A DNA stretch of 64,000 bases from Acanthopleura granulata (lineage: Eukaryota > Mollusca > Polyplacophora > Chitonida > Chitonidae). The stretch is taken from the NCBI GenBank assembly GCA_016165875.1, contig JABBOT010000003.1:29453288-29517287 (forward strand), read 5' to 3'. A program made the position numbers and the translations under genes. The notes below the pieces were generated by a model. That model saw nothing but the letters and a program-made list of their open reading frames with translations. It searched no databases and was not told the DNA's origin. Of this stretch, positions 50,868-62,609 are shown one piece after another (positions within the stretch are counted from its first letter, which is position 1; each line of letters starts with the position of its first letter).

Positions 50868-53800
50868 CAACTGCTAGTTACATGTAGTCCTGTAAAATAG
50901 TGACACTGAAGATGTCCAGGTTTTAAATACATTGTGAGCCATGATTTACCCTATTACAAAGAGAAAGGTAAAACAATATCAGCAACTCATGTTTCAGAAA
51001 TCCCAAAAGTGCATTTTATAATTACATTACAATCAAACTGTCTTCATAATGTCAAATTCACTATCTTACAGTATGTATAGTAAGTAGTTGTAATAAATCT
51101 CCGAGAGTAATGTTGGTGTGAAATGTATTATGTATTTACAAATTCATGTATGCATGGAGAAGTGACAAAGCATTAAGTATTCATGTAGCCATGTTCCAGG
51201 AGTGTTATGTCACAGGCAACCATGAAATGATAGTAAGGATTTATTTATTTCAGGAATTCGTTGAAGGTTTGAGAATAGATTCTCTGCTTTATGCAGGATT
51301 GCCCAAAACCATGGGAAATGCACTCAGCCCATGAATTCATACATTTAGGAATTTGAAAAAGGAACATATTGCCTGTAATGCCACACAGGTAAACAAAATG
51401 AACAGATACGATGTTTCCCTTGATTCAAATACATGTAGTGTACACATGTACCTGTCTTTACTGGCAGAACTTACCATTCCTGTAATGTTCCAAAGCAGGC
51501 ATCCCAGATGAGCTCAAACCAAGTTAATGATTTCCTAAACAGATACGTCGACTCACTGAAAGTCCATTCCAACCAATTTCCACTGATGGATTTTAGATCA
51601 GTGGTGAGAGCTGGAGAAATCAGGGACATTTCTCTGCTTGATTTAATTTACTCACGATTGGTAGAGTTAGCTTTTCTATCCAGACGACACAGAATCACCA
51701 ATGAAACAACAACAGTATTAAAGGGCAAAAATAAAGTTAAATCTGTTTCAACCAGAAATAGATAATTTTCACATTGGACAAGCTTAATTCATTGACCAAT
51801 TTATCAAAACTATCAACACTTTCCCCAATGGCAACATGCAGCTGCCAATTTCACTGTTTGTCTATACATTTACATGGAGGACATATTCCACACAGGATTA
51901 GATAAAAACAGCAATTCAGCATGAAGCTGAGTGTAACACAATACAGAAACCTAAAAGAACTGTTGATCCCAAGTGCTCTCTCAAGCTATCAATTCATTCT
52001 TAGATGAGAACATAAACTGAACAAAAAAATGTTTAAAATCTTTCTATAAAACAGCTGTTAAAAACTTGTTTATGAATGTTTCTTGGGAGCTGGAGTGAAA
52101 TAACCGCACAATGCACATATGTGTACAGTTTTAATACCATCTTAATCCTATGTGTGATCTGACCAGATTGTACTGATGACCAGAAACCATTTTCTGTTTG
52201 TCGCTCGATGCGCTCAGCTCAAAAGCCACATTGACGGTGGAAATGCCCTAAGGGTAACCTCCCTTGTTGAAGTTAGCATTGATCCAAAACTTTTTTCAAA
52301 CTCCTCAGATAATCTGGCGTTCATTCAGTTGTGGAAACACAATATTGATACAGTGTGGAGGAAATCAATAAAATGGCTGTGCATGTCTTTTGAGATCACA
52401 GATACCATAGAAGAGAACAGTTTTCATCTATAATCCTCTTTGAAATGTCTAATATTATGTGATCAGAAAGGTGTTATTCTCTCAGAGGAACAAAACTGTG
52501 ATGCCAGCAAATGGCCATTGAGAGTTAATCCCAAGCAGAAGCAGAGAAATCTGTGCTTTTCAATTCAGCCATTATTTGGCACCTTCACATCATTCCAGCA
52601 GGAGATTAAAGTGGGGATAAAAAGTGTAGTGATGCAAACTCGACAACACAATCGGCAGTGTGTAGTTCTGCAGCCAATGACTCCTCTCAGATGCCAGCGT
52701 AAAATTAGCACTTGACTTTCCAACTAACATAATTGTGAACTAAACTTTGCGAGGCAAATGGCTTGAAATGGGAATACAGGAATCTTGTTTGACAGCTCCA
52801 ATATCTTGGCAGACGCTTGTATTAGAATTTAATTCACTAATGCTTCAGCAGTTGCATTAGAAGCTTTCCGTCGTTTTTTCCCCATCCCTTTTGCCACAGC
52901 TATCAACCATCAAGCCTGATTGAAGGCACGATTTAAGGCCCAAAGAAAGCCTACAGCCAAAGTCGCCAAATTTCTATGTGTAGTGAGTAAAATCAACTAC
53001 AAGACCTTGTACAGAAGGCAATAGGACCTGGGTCGGCTTTACAAAATCAATATGAGACCGCTTAGATCGATGGGGACGGGAGAGGACTTCGGAGTCAGCC
53101 AACCACTTATGAGGGTGAAAAAAGTGAAGTCGGTAAAGTAAAATGGCCTGAGAGGAAAGTGTCTGGTTTTTCGTACCATCTTTGTTGCTACAGCAGAACG
53201 CCCATGGCATATTTCACTGGAGATTTAATTAACTTTTCACAGATAATACTGCGGAGGTGGTACCTTGCATCCTGATTTCCCTACGGCCTGACCAATGACA
53301 GTCCTTGTCTCAACCACTCCCTTGTGTGGATCACACCCAGACACACACTGTGCTGCCCAGGTACAAAAACCACTTACTTACTTTTTAAAGATAATAATAA
53401 TACCAGCGATACAAAATTTAGTTAATAGAACTCCCCCAGATCTGCAGATAATAATTAACTCAAAGGGAAAGCCATAAACAAGACTTCTAAAGGAGTGTTC
53501 ATGGGAATAATCCTTAGTAATGTGTCTCAGAATTTTTGTTGTTGTTCCATTTCACGACTGACCTTTAGACGAGAACTACCGAGCCAATCACCAAATCGCC
53601 AGGTGGAGCAGAAACCAAAAAAGTCTTTGTTGTAGATGGCCATTGTCTGAGTCGTTTCCAGAGAAGAATGAAGACCTTTATAGGAAGCTTGATGTGAAGT
53701 TAACATAACACCCTGGAGTTTGAACCTGTGGACGTTGCAATGAATGTCACAGGTTAACAAAGTACAAAAATAAATCAATTAATATACCGGCACATGTTTT

Positions 53801-55219
53801 ATAGACAATATTACAATGTATCTTTTGAGTATACTGAAAAAGACTGCTTGAGTGGGCTGTTCTTTCAACATCGCTGAGCAATATTTCATCCATTATTTAC
53901 ATCACCAGTTTTCTCTAAATAATACATGTATGAATTAAAGCATGGATGAAAGGTTGCTCTATTCAGGCGTGTACTCATAAAACTGTAAAAACAGATGTGA
54001 TATTAAACAGCATAAAATATCACTTTTATAAGGAACACTCATCCTGAGATATATTGTAGTCACAGAAAGTTGAAGTAAAGGGATGAAAAACAAAAGTCTG
54101 CATTAACTACTTAACAGTGGGCCACTCATATTCTAAATTTAAAGCATTTAATATTTTATTACTTTAGTCTACATGTGAAGACCTGCATGTATCGCTCTGT
54201 AATAGCTATGATTCCTAAACTGATAAATCGAGACCAGCAAAAATACTGGCCAGAGTGAGACATGACTTCGGGTATCTTACTCAAGTGGGTATTTTTCTGG
54301 TCTTCCTTTATAAGTGTAGGAAATCATATCTATTCAATATAGTCCTTGATGACTATTCCAATTCATCTTTCTCTAGTAAGAACACAGACCTTTATAAAAG
54401 CAGGAATTTTTCTTATATTGATATATAGTGGAAAGAAAAACACAAAGATTGAACCTTTTTCAATTTTCTACGTCTCCGTTTCAAAACACGTTGTTTCTGT
54501 CAAGGGACCGAGTTTATACACATACAGCTGTACACGTGCATGTTACTTTCCTTAGCAGGTCATGGATGATATCCACGTATAAATTCTGCCAACATCAGTT
54601 TGAAACGTGGCACATCAAGTCATATGCTGCAAGCTCATGGAGCATAAAAAAGCCAGATGACCCTTCATATTATTAATGGGTGAATCGCACCTAAGGCAGT
54701 GTCTGCTAATGTTGTCTGATGTCTGATCTGTACATGGCACAGAGAATAGACAATAGTATTGAGCAGGCAAAATGTGTGGGGTTGCACTATACCTAGTCAG
54801 TCTGCAATAAAAACATCAGAAGCAGGGACAATCGTCCAAATGAATCACACCACACAAGCATCCCATGGATCTTTTTTCTGGGCCCCGTTAAGTGATGTAG
54901 TGCTGTCCAACAAGCCCAAATTAAATCCCACTGACGGGTTTGGAAAAAAAGGGATGTTCTTGCAAGCAAACGCAGAGCAGTGACCTAAATCGTGATGGTT
55001 ATCTGTGAATGGCTGTCAGCCCAACACTGGTCCAAAGCTGACAAGTTCTTTATGCTACTGATCACGGAGTAATTCCCACGACGATTCTGTAAGACACTCC
55101 ATGACTGGTCAGGTTCTTCTGTCGTTTCAAACTCACTTCAGCATAACATTCATTAACCCTCTTCACCACCTTGAACCCATATATAGGATGACTGAACCTC
55201 CTATGTCTCCATATAAAGA

Positions 55220-55431
55220 TTTATTTCTTTATTTGATTGGTGTTGTACGACGGCGGCAAGCATTATGGTGGGAGGAAACCGGGCAGAGCCCAGGGGAAAC
55301 CCACGACCATCTGCAGGTTGCTAGCAGACCTTCCCATGTACGGCCAGCATGACCTGGTCTTGAACTCACAGCGACCAAATTGGTGGGAGGCTTTGGGTCA
55401 TTGTGCTGCGATGGCGCTCTAACCGACTGAG
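55220..55431 (-). mobile_element. tRNA-derived SINE, family 1, full length with perfect target-site duplication
   Basis: TCCATATAAAGA is present at 55208-55219 and 55432-55443. On the minus strand the head reads GACTCAGTCGGTTAGAGCGC, followed by B-box-like GTGAGTTCAAGACCAGG, body GGGAAGGTCTGCTAGCAACC, CCCGGTTTCCTCCCACCATA and GCTTGCCGCCGTCGTACAAC. The tail is CACCAATCAAATAAAGAAAT. The head retains much tRNA text, so this insertion is comparatively recent. Confidence 0.95.
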
Positions 55432-55449
55432 TCCATATAAAGAAGATGT

Positions 55450-58059
55450 TTTCTTCTTCTGCAAGGCTATATTCATCACTTACATATACATTAAGATGGT
55501 GTTCTCCATTTGAAGATTCTACGTATTTTTGCTCAACATCTTCATTAACATTGCCATACTCAGCAATTTATGTAATTCACTCTAGCTCTGTGTAGCATTT
55601 GACTTACATTTTTCTGAGTAACAATCATTGTTATCTTGCGTAAAATTCCTTTGACACGGGTAATTTACCAAAGTTTGGAAGCCTTGTGAAACTAGGCCCT
55701 GATATACTCCCAGAAATGTTTTCCTTGTTTTATTTATGAAGTTTAACACAGAAGTTTTTATATGTATAGCACTCCTAAGCCTACATGTGTGTTTCACAGA
55801 TCAAGTTGTATACATACATGTTTGTATTAAACTGTCCCTGTAACTACTTGAACGGGTACAATGTGATTGTTGTCAAAAGTACATTTTACCACATGAAACA
55901 AGACTGCTGATTTCAATACCACATTTTGGTAGAGCTTCTGGTAAAACCCACCCTTTCTAGGAAATGTGACAGATAACATTCCTTCTTACCTTCCTTCTTT
56001 TTCCAGTATATCAAGCCTATAATTTCTAACACATTTCCACAGAAACAGCAGCCAAAAGTTCAGAACTACAACAACAAAAGCAAAGTGCTGTGATCCTTTT
56101 AATACAGGGACAAATAAACCAGGAACAAGAAAGGATGTCAATGCATGATGGTAAGAAGGCCAACAGATAGGCTCAAGGGGAAATCCCCACCTGTTTTTGT
56201 CATTTAAGCCCTTTGATATTTCATGTCGTTCAGCCGCGACATGAAAAGCAAATCAATTCTGCAACATGCAGATATGAATGAGAGAAATTTGTGTGAGCAG
56301 GTGCCAAAAGCCACAATATGGAGTCAATCCTGAAGGTCTGCTTAAGTTGCACCTGATCTCTCCTACAGGTAAAAACTTCAGATAATGAACCAACCAGAAT
56401 TTTAGTTCTAGTATTTAACATCCATTTTGTCCTCTCTGCAAAGCACTAACACAGTTAATACGAATGTTGGTAACAACTGAGACATGTTCCCTTCGTAAAA
56501 GGGTTTTGTCTGACCCAGAGGAAGTCTGTCGCCTTCATCGAGGCTCAACCAGAAGTCTTTGAATTTGAGATGTTTAACAAAAGTCTAGACAAGCCCTGTC
56601 AGCTCGAGTGCAAGTATTTCCTTACACTTAACCTGGAGTAATGTTGTTCCATTACAATACCGCTCTGCCGTCAGCGCTTTTCCTAAATCTACTTCGCTAC
56701 CCAATAACCACATGAGAGAAAACTCAAAGTGCTTGAATGCCATAAATTCATTTTATAGATAAGTGTATATTTTCTTTGAATGCAAGCAATAACTGCCACA
56801 AAAAGAATTCTGACAAATTGCATCGTCTTTTCTTGATTGGAAGAAAATAACATCGTTTTCAAATTTCTTGAGACAGTTGTGGCAAATCTTCCCGATCATT
56901 TATGGCAGAACTTTCTCCCCATGTGTAATCAGCGTGACATTTGATAGCTGAATCTGCCTGAGTGATCAACAGTTGATCGCATGTCTGCAGCAATTACTGG
57001 CCAAGAACTGGATACATTTCACTTCACAGGCACTATGGCTGTTTATGGCTGTGCTTTATCACACACGTAACACACATTTCCATACGCCTGAGTAAATACC
57101 TATGTGTTAAGTGGAACTCTTTTCCCCTGTTAAATCAGAATCGACAAGAGATCACACGGCTCAGGTCAATAGTTATCACTCTCCCATCATGCCATTGTGG
57201 TTATAATAACGCGCTGCAAAGACTCGTGACTTGTGGCGATAATAGAATGGTGGCATGAGGCAGCCAGCATGTGTTAATCACAGCCACATGTATGTATAAA
57301 CCAGATGAGGCTTTGTGTAAAACACTTTTATATGAGGATTAACATAAAAGGAGATGAGATACAAGCTCCTCTCACTCAGGAAGTTTAATTTCCCCTTAAT
57401 ATGTCACAGCGAAGGGGAGCTGGCTTAGCGAACAAAAAATACTATACTGTGCCATCAACGTCGTCTCTTCCTATACCATCGTAAATGGCCATGTTACAGA
57501 TTAAACGTTTTACATCACGATTTTAGGGCCCACTCTTTGGAGTAGTTTTCTTGCAAGAGCCGTGACAAAATCAATAATGTTATGTAACTTACCCCTCGAT
57601 GACACTTAAGCTGTGAGTTTTTTTGCTTTTCAAGTTTATTTGCAGCCTCAATTTGCTTCACTGATAATAAATTGAGTAAGGACAGAAGCGAATAATTCAG
57701 GAATTAACAACTGCTAAAATACAAACAGGCGTCAAAAAACATGGATAACATCTTGATAAGCCATCGGATTTAATAGAAAATTCACTTTCAGATTTAAATC
57801 TTAAACCGCAAAGTGAATCGTGTAATTGCTTAGAACATGCAGCTGCTGTCAGCAGAGTTAAATAAAAGCTCATTTTGGATGCGGACTTCGTTCCACTACT
57901 TTTACAAATAAAAGCATATCACTCACCCCACACCTCACCCCACCCGTAAAAGAAATCAGTTCACGAACAAGCCTGCTCTCACACGGGCCAGGAGACACGA
58001 CAATATGCTTGCAATCGCATAACATCGAATAAAAAAAAAAACACTCAGACCAGTGCTAA
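55450..58059. other. Gene-free stretch, apparently unique sequence
   Basis: No repeat or supported ORF. The interval 56500-57450 is less AT-biased than its flanks, with scattered CpGs and words such as GTTGATCGCATGTC, and might hold regulatory DNA. I cannot point to a specific site. Confidence 0.35.
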
Positions 58060-58310
58060 CTAATGAATTTTAATGCCGGCCACGTATGAAAGTTATCGAG
58101 GTGCAAGGGACGTCAATTATCTTACCGGAGATTACAAGTCGAGATCGTAACAGAATGGCCACAAAGAGACGACAAGGACACATTTGGAAGCTCATGGGAA
58201 AAGAAATTGCCTCAGGAATGTTATGGATGAAAAAAGGGACGGTGTCCAATTCATTAGCGGCCAATATTACACTTAAAGAAGCACCATAAACAAAGCGCGC
58301 TCTGATAAAT
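58060..58310. promoter_or_regulatory. Candidate regulatory block with TAAT cores and CpGs
   Basis: CTAACTAATGAATTTTAATG, GGGACGTCAATTATC, CCAATTCATTAGCGGCC and AAAGCGCGCTCTGATAAATT occur in 250 bp with many CpGs for this genome. Open frames on both strands (58070-58289) are short and show no family resemblance. Support comes from composition and motif density. Confidence 0.3.
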
Positions 58311-58531
58311 TAGAAGCCGTGGCATTCTTCATCTAGTCATGCTTGTCAGCAAGCAGTGTTCCCAAGTCACCAATTCTTGAACCAATCTATCATTGCAATA
58401 GTTTAACTTTGAATGGTGTAGGAAAGGAATGGACAAGAAGTATACATGGATGAACTGACTAGAAGGCCAACCAAGGGTGAGCAGTCTACATACAATAACA
58501 ATACATACATACAAAAACATATACATACAGA

Positions 58532-58836
58532 CTGCCTCAGTGGCTTGGTGGTTAGAGCGTCCGCCTCGAGAACGGGAGATCCAGGATCAGGTCCAAAGAC
58601 TTTGAAAATGGTACTTGTTGCTGCCTCGCTTGGCATTTCGAGTAGGTTAAAACAAGGAAACAGGACTGGTCTGCCAGGTGTCAGTATAATGTGACAGAGT
58701 GGGATGTCATGCTCCAGTGGTGGCAGCACTTTGGCAGCATAGACTTGCCCTGCTGCAAGGAGACACAGCATACATACATTCTAAGGACTCCTCGTCGTCA
58801 TATGACTGAAAAATTGTTGTGTATGACGTTAAACCC
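58532..58836 (+). mobile_element. tRNA-derived SINE, family 2, full length, inside a CATA-rich direct repeat
   Basis: The head CTGCCTCAGTGGCTTGGTGG then TTAGAGCGTCCGCCTCGAG is strongly tRNA-like, followed by GGGAGATCCAGGATCAGG. The body includes GGAAACAGGACTGGTCTGCC and TGGGATGTCATGCTCCAGTG. The tail is CTCGTCGTCATATGACTG, AAAAATTGTTGTGTATGACG, TTAAACCC. Flanks 58500-58529 and 58837-58873 are similar CATACATACA-containing sequences of about 30-37 bp, suggesting a long target duplication or insertion into a microsatellite. Confidence 0.92.
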
Positions 58837-60446
58837 ATACATACATACACAAACATGAATATATACATACATGTCCACATAAGCTGTGTGGTGCCTGTAG
58901 TATAACATAACCACTGTAGTATATTTGTTCCCCACAAAGGAATGATGACCTCTGAAAATTCCTTCTCACCTTAAACCTTTATAACTGTGCATTCTATTAT
59001 TCTTTCCTGTAGCACATCACACTTTTAAGGGTATACATGTGTGTTCAAAGAAGCTTAGGCAGTATACAAGCACTGGTTGCCTAGAACAGAAAATGTCATG
59101 TCTTATTATCAGCCTCCCATTCAAATGTAATTTGCTACTCAAGTTGCTCAATTTGAAACTACTGGCATGATATGAATTGCAGCACCAAAATGGTACAAAA
59201 AGCATTACTGCTTCATGTGGATGAGAAGACAGTGGTAAATTCCCAAGTACATTGCTGTTCAAGGCAATATTCCAAAGCCAGGTATCATGTGTATAAGATG
59301 TCAACGATGACATTTCAGCATCATAAGACAAGCTGTATCCAAAACAGATAGTCCAACGGGGTTTACAATGGAAATCACTGTCAAACGTTCAAGCAAAGAT
59401 GGTCAATTGCAAAGAACCTACTGTCCACTCATCTAGTTGAGAGATCATTAAATATCGAGGACACAGTAATTATGATGTCATAGCCCCAAGTGAGCTCCAG
59501 TAGAGAGTGGCAATTGGGTGTCTTTAGTTTTTGGGGGTGATAACGTACACGTGAGGACACAGTTATCTCCGGCAGTACGGTATTAACAAGGCGGTCATCA
59601 CTGTCCATCCATACACCAGTAGCAAGGAAGTCTCTATTATGTTTGTTCAGGGGATTTCCAATAGGACAGAACTTGAAACAAACATGGCCATTGCTGTCCA
59701 TGCTCCAAGCAGCGCCAATGAAGTGAAAACATGTACTATCTTTTTTCAGAGGTGTTCAGAGGTCTTTGTTCAAATGTGTTTCAGTAGGGTGGAACATAAA
59801 AAACTGTCCATGTACTTGTACATTCACTGCACCCCACCAACTATTATGAAACTTAGAGCATTTATTTTCAGGCCAACTTTGTGTTATCACTCCTCATATA
59901 CCTGTCTAATAGCCTGAAAAGATCTTAAGTAGGATGTTTATGTGGGAAACCAGAGATTATTTTCTAAAAATACATTTGCATGCTGTGTCTATGGTATAAC
60001 AGACCTACATGTACATGTACTTTGCTCATCATGGGATGGGTTTTCCTTGAAATATCTAAGGAGGTAGATTTTCTTCATTATCAAATGGATATCAATACTG
60101 TTATCTTTGCAACAAGGCTTCTGAGGCAAAATGCCAGTGATTCCTCTAAAATTCTTTGATCTCCAAAATGTCTAAAACATCAACTGTCTCTTCTATTTTC
60201 GAGCGAATTCTTTTCATTTATCGCAGATGGCACCTTGGATATTCTCTCCTAAATGATCTAACCTCTACGAACTTTACCCATCGGAATTAGACCTCAGAAG
60301 CAGAATGCCGGAACATAAGAACTGGCGGAGTAAACGGAGATGGGCATCATGTGACAAAGTGATTTCATCTAATTATGGCAGATGACCGGCTTTAAGATGC
60401 ATCAGCTGACACCGTTTTGATGTCTGGGACGGATTGCCAACCTCCA

Positions 60447-60460
60447 CCCCCCCCCCCCCC
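60447..60460 (+). repeat. C14 homopolymer in a pyrimidine tract
   Basis: Fourteen consecutive C residues follow AACCTCCA and precede GTCTTCTTCG. Long C runs are unusual in this AT-rich window (A and T runs are common). The flanks 60180-60660 are relatively CpG-rich unique DNA. Confidence 0.9.
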
Positions 60461-61269
60461 GTCTTCTTCGCTTCCAGGCATTAGAGGCAGGGCAAATCTG
60501 GCCTCATTACAACCTCCTATGACTACAGGGCCTAATTCCATCGTTCAGAGCCACCTAGATTACACACCCGGATAATGAACTAAAGTGATTTCTCGTCAAG
60601 GTGCCACAGACTGATGCCCAAAACAAGAGCCAGTCTGCTTCCGGAGAGAAAAACCTCCCATATAGATGATGATGAATTACATCATTAATCTATCTGGCCA
60701 CAGAAATGCATGCAAAAGTGTGAATTATCTGACTAAGTCTGCCAAAGGCACCCCACCACATTTCGGCTCCAATATCAAATTGGAAATGATATCCATACAT
60801 GCTCGATCGAAACCAATTTATCACCAAGATACAAACAGTTGGCACCACTTGCCAACAGCCATACAAGTCCCAAACTGTATGTATATTCATGAAAACTGGC
60901 AAGGATATGTGTTTACGGGGATACACATACAATGATATCCGCATTGACTAATGTGTTATGTATACAAGGAATACAAATTGTTTTCACACCAAGACACCAG
61001 ACTTATGGAGCCTATAAGAGGCCTGTAGGACCAGAGCTTGAAGACAAGTGTAATCAAGCCGACAATATGAATGCTTGTAAAACTAAACCTATGATGTTCG
61101 CAAGCTCTGACCCATGTGTATCAAATGACATCAGTTCTTCCTTAGAACATGGGTCCTGTGGGTGAGCTACTTTTCATCCATGTTTATGACAATGGAATGA
61201 CTTTGATCATTTCATCACCTCTCCATGTATTTTTCAGAATAAAATAAGGTATGTGTGCATGTATACTTT

Positions 61270-61606
61270 GGTTTTACGTCGTACTTAATAAATTTTACAC
61301 TCATATGACAAAGAGGGGACATTAGTACGTATATATACTTGTGTCAGGGTGAGCAAATGCCACCCATATGCTGTTGCTACCAGAACATAATGCCTAGAGA
61401 ACAGATATGATATCCCATACCAGGCACACCATACTGACACCGGGCCAACCAATCCTGTATTCTTGCTGTAACCTCTCAGCCCTGAGCACAAAGTCAGGCA
61501 GCAACAAGTACCATATTTAAAGTTCTTGGTATGACTTAACCCAGGTTTGAACCTGGATCTTCCAATCTCGAGGCAGATGCTCTAACCACTAGATCTCTGA
61601 GGTGGG
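61270..61606 (-). mobile_element. tRNA-derived SINE, family 2, near full length
   Basis: On the minus strand the head reads CCACCTCAGAGATCTAGTGG then TTAGAGCATCTGCCTCGAGA and B-box-like CCAGGTTCAAACCTGG. The body has GGTTACAGCAAGAATACAGG, and the tail reads CATATGAGTGTAAAATTTAT, TAAGTACGACGTAAAACC. It is the same family as the copy at 58532, in opposite orientation 2.4 kb away. Confidence 0.85.
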
Positions 61607-62207
61607 CAGATAAATAAAGAGCAGGACATTAACAGCATACAGCAATAAGATGAGATCAGTTATCAGTTTCAAACTTGGAACAATAAAGACTGTTCAAAGG
61701 TTTTACTTTCAGAAGAGTTAGACTTTTGAACAGCCAAAGAGCAACACCAGGTTAAAGAAAAGATAGCTGACTGAATTTTTAAAAATACATGAAGGATGCC
61801 ATACAGGAGTGAATGGACATCTTAGTTCAAAAAAATTAACACCACCACCATATAGTGCACAATAAAGTTTATTCCATCACAACATCTTTCCTTGCATTCA
61901 GCAAATTGTAAAATTTACAGAAAAAAGTTATGTGTCCTAACAATTTCAAAGGCTTTAGTACTGGTGTATTAAAATCTTTAAACGTGGCCTTTGCTTATTT
62001 CTGAGCCATACAATTGTACATGTGTATGTCCACAAACATTTGAGGCCATGTTACTGTACAGAATGAAACAAAAACTCCTCCGAAATTGTTATCACTGGAG
62101 TTTGATTAACAGAGCTTCCTGAGCACGAACAGATTTCACAGTAAATTATACTCTTCAGCAAGGAAACGTGCAGTTGATTGTGTGTTGTAGTCAAGCACTA
62201 ATTAAAA

Positions 62208-62609
62208 TCACTGCATGTAGTTGATGATGTCATGCACGAAACCAGGCAAGAAAGCCATAGAACAATCTGTGAACCATGCTGACAAATCTCTGCACTCTTT
62301 TGTGTCGAAGACACTTACAAGTGCCTCAGGGGAACAAAGGTTCCTTTTGTCAAAGCCGATGAATGTTAAATATACATGTGGAAGTCTTGCAACATCACAG
62401 GAATGGTCTTTTTCTCCATGACAACCCCCCAACAACTTGCTGTACAGTGCAAACAGAGGCTTTATGCTTGAGCGTTGTTGGCTGACATGCAAGAAGGCCG
62501 CAGCAAGAATTCTGCTGTTGATGCTGCACAATCTGATCTGCAGACAGTTCTGTGAGTTATGTGCCAGGGAATAGTGACTGGTTACAGTACCCCTGAGGAC
62601 GGTGGTCAT
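62208..62609 (-). other. Unrecognised 133-codon ATG frame, probably chance
   Basis: It begins with ATG at 62609 and contains seven cysteines, with text such as YLTFIGFDKRNLCSPEALVS and STOP after HDIINYMQ. No signal peptide, family motif or splice boundary was found. A rough calculation from base composition predicts about one stop-free run of this length among all six frames of a 64-kb window, so length alone is no evidence. Confidence 0.15.

Noticed and set aside
58532..58605. Possible functional tRNA gene
   Set aside because: The acceptor stem is not formed and the sequence continues into a SINE body and tail.
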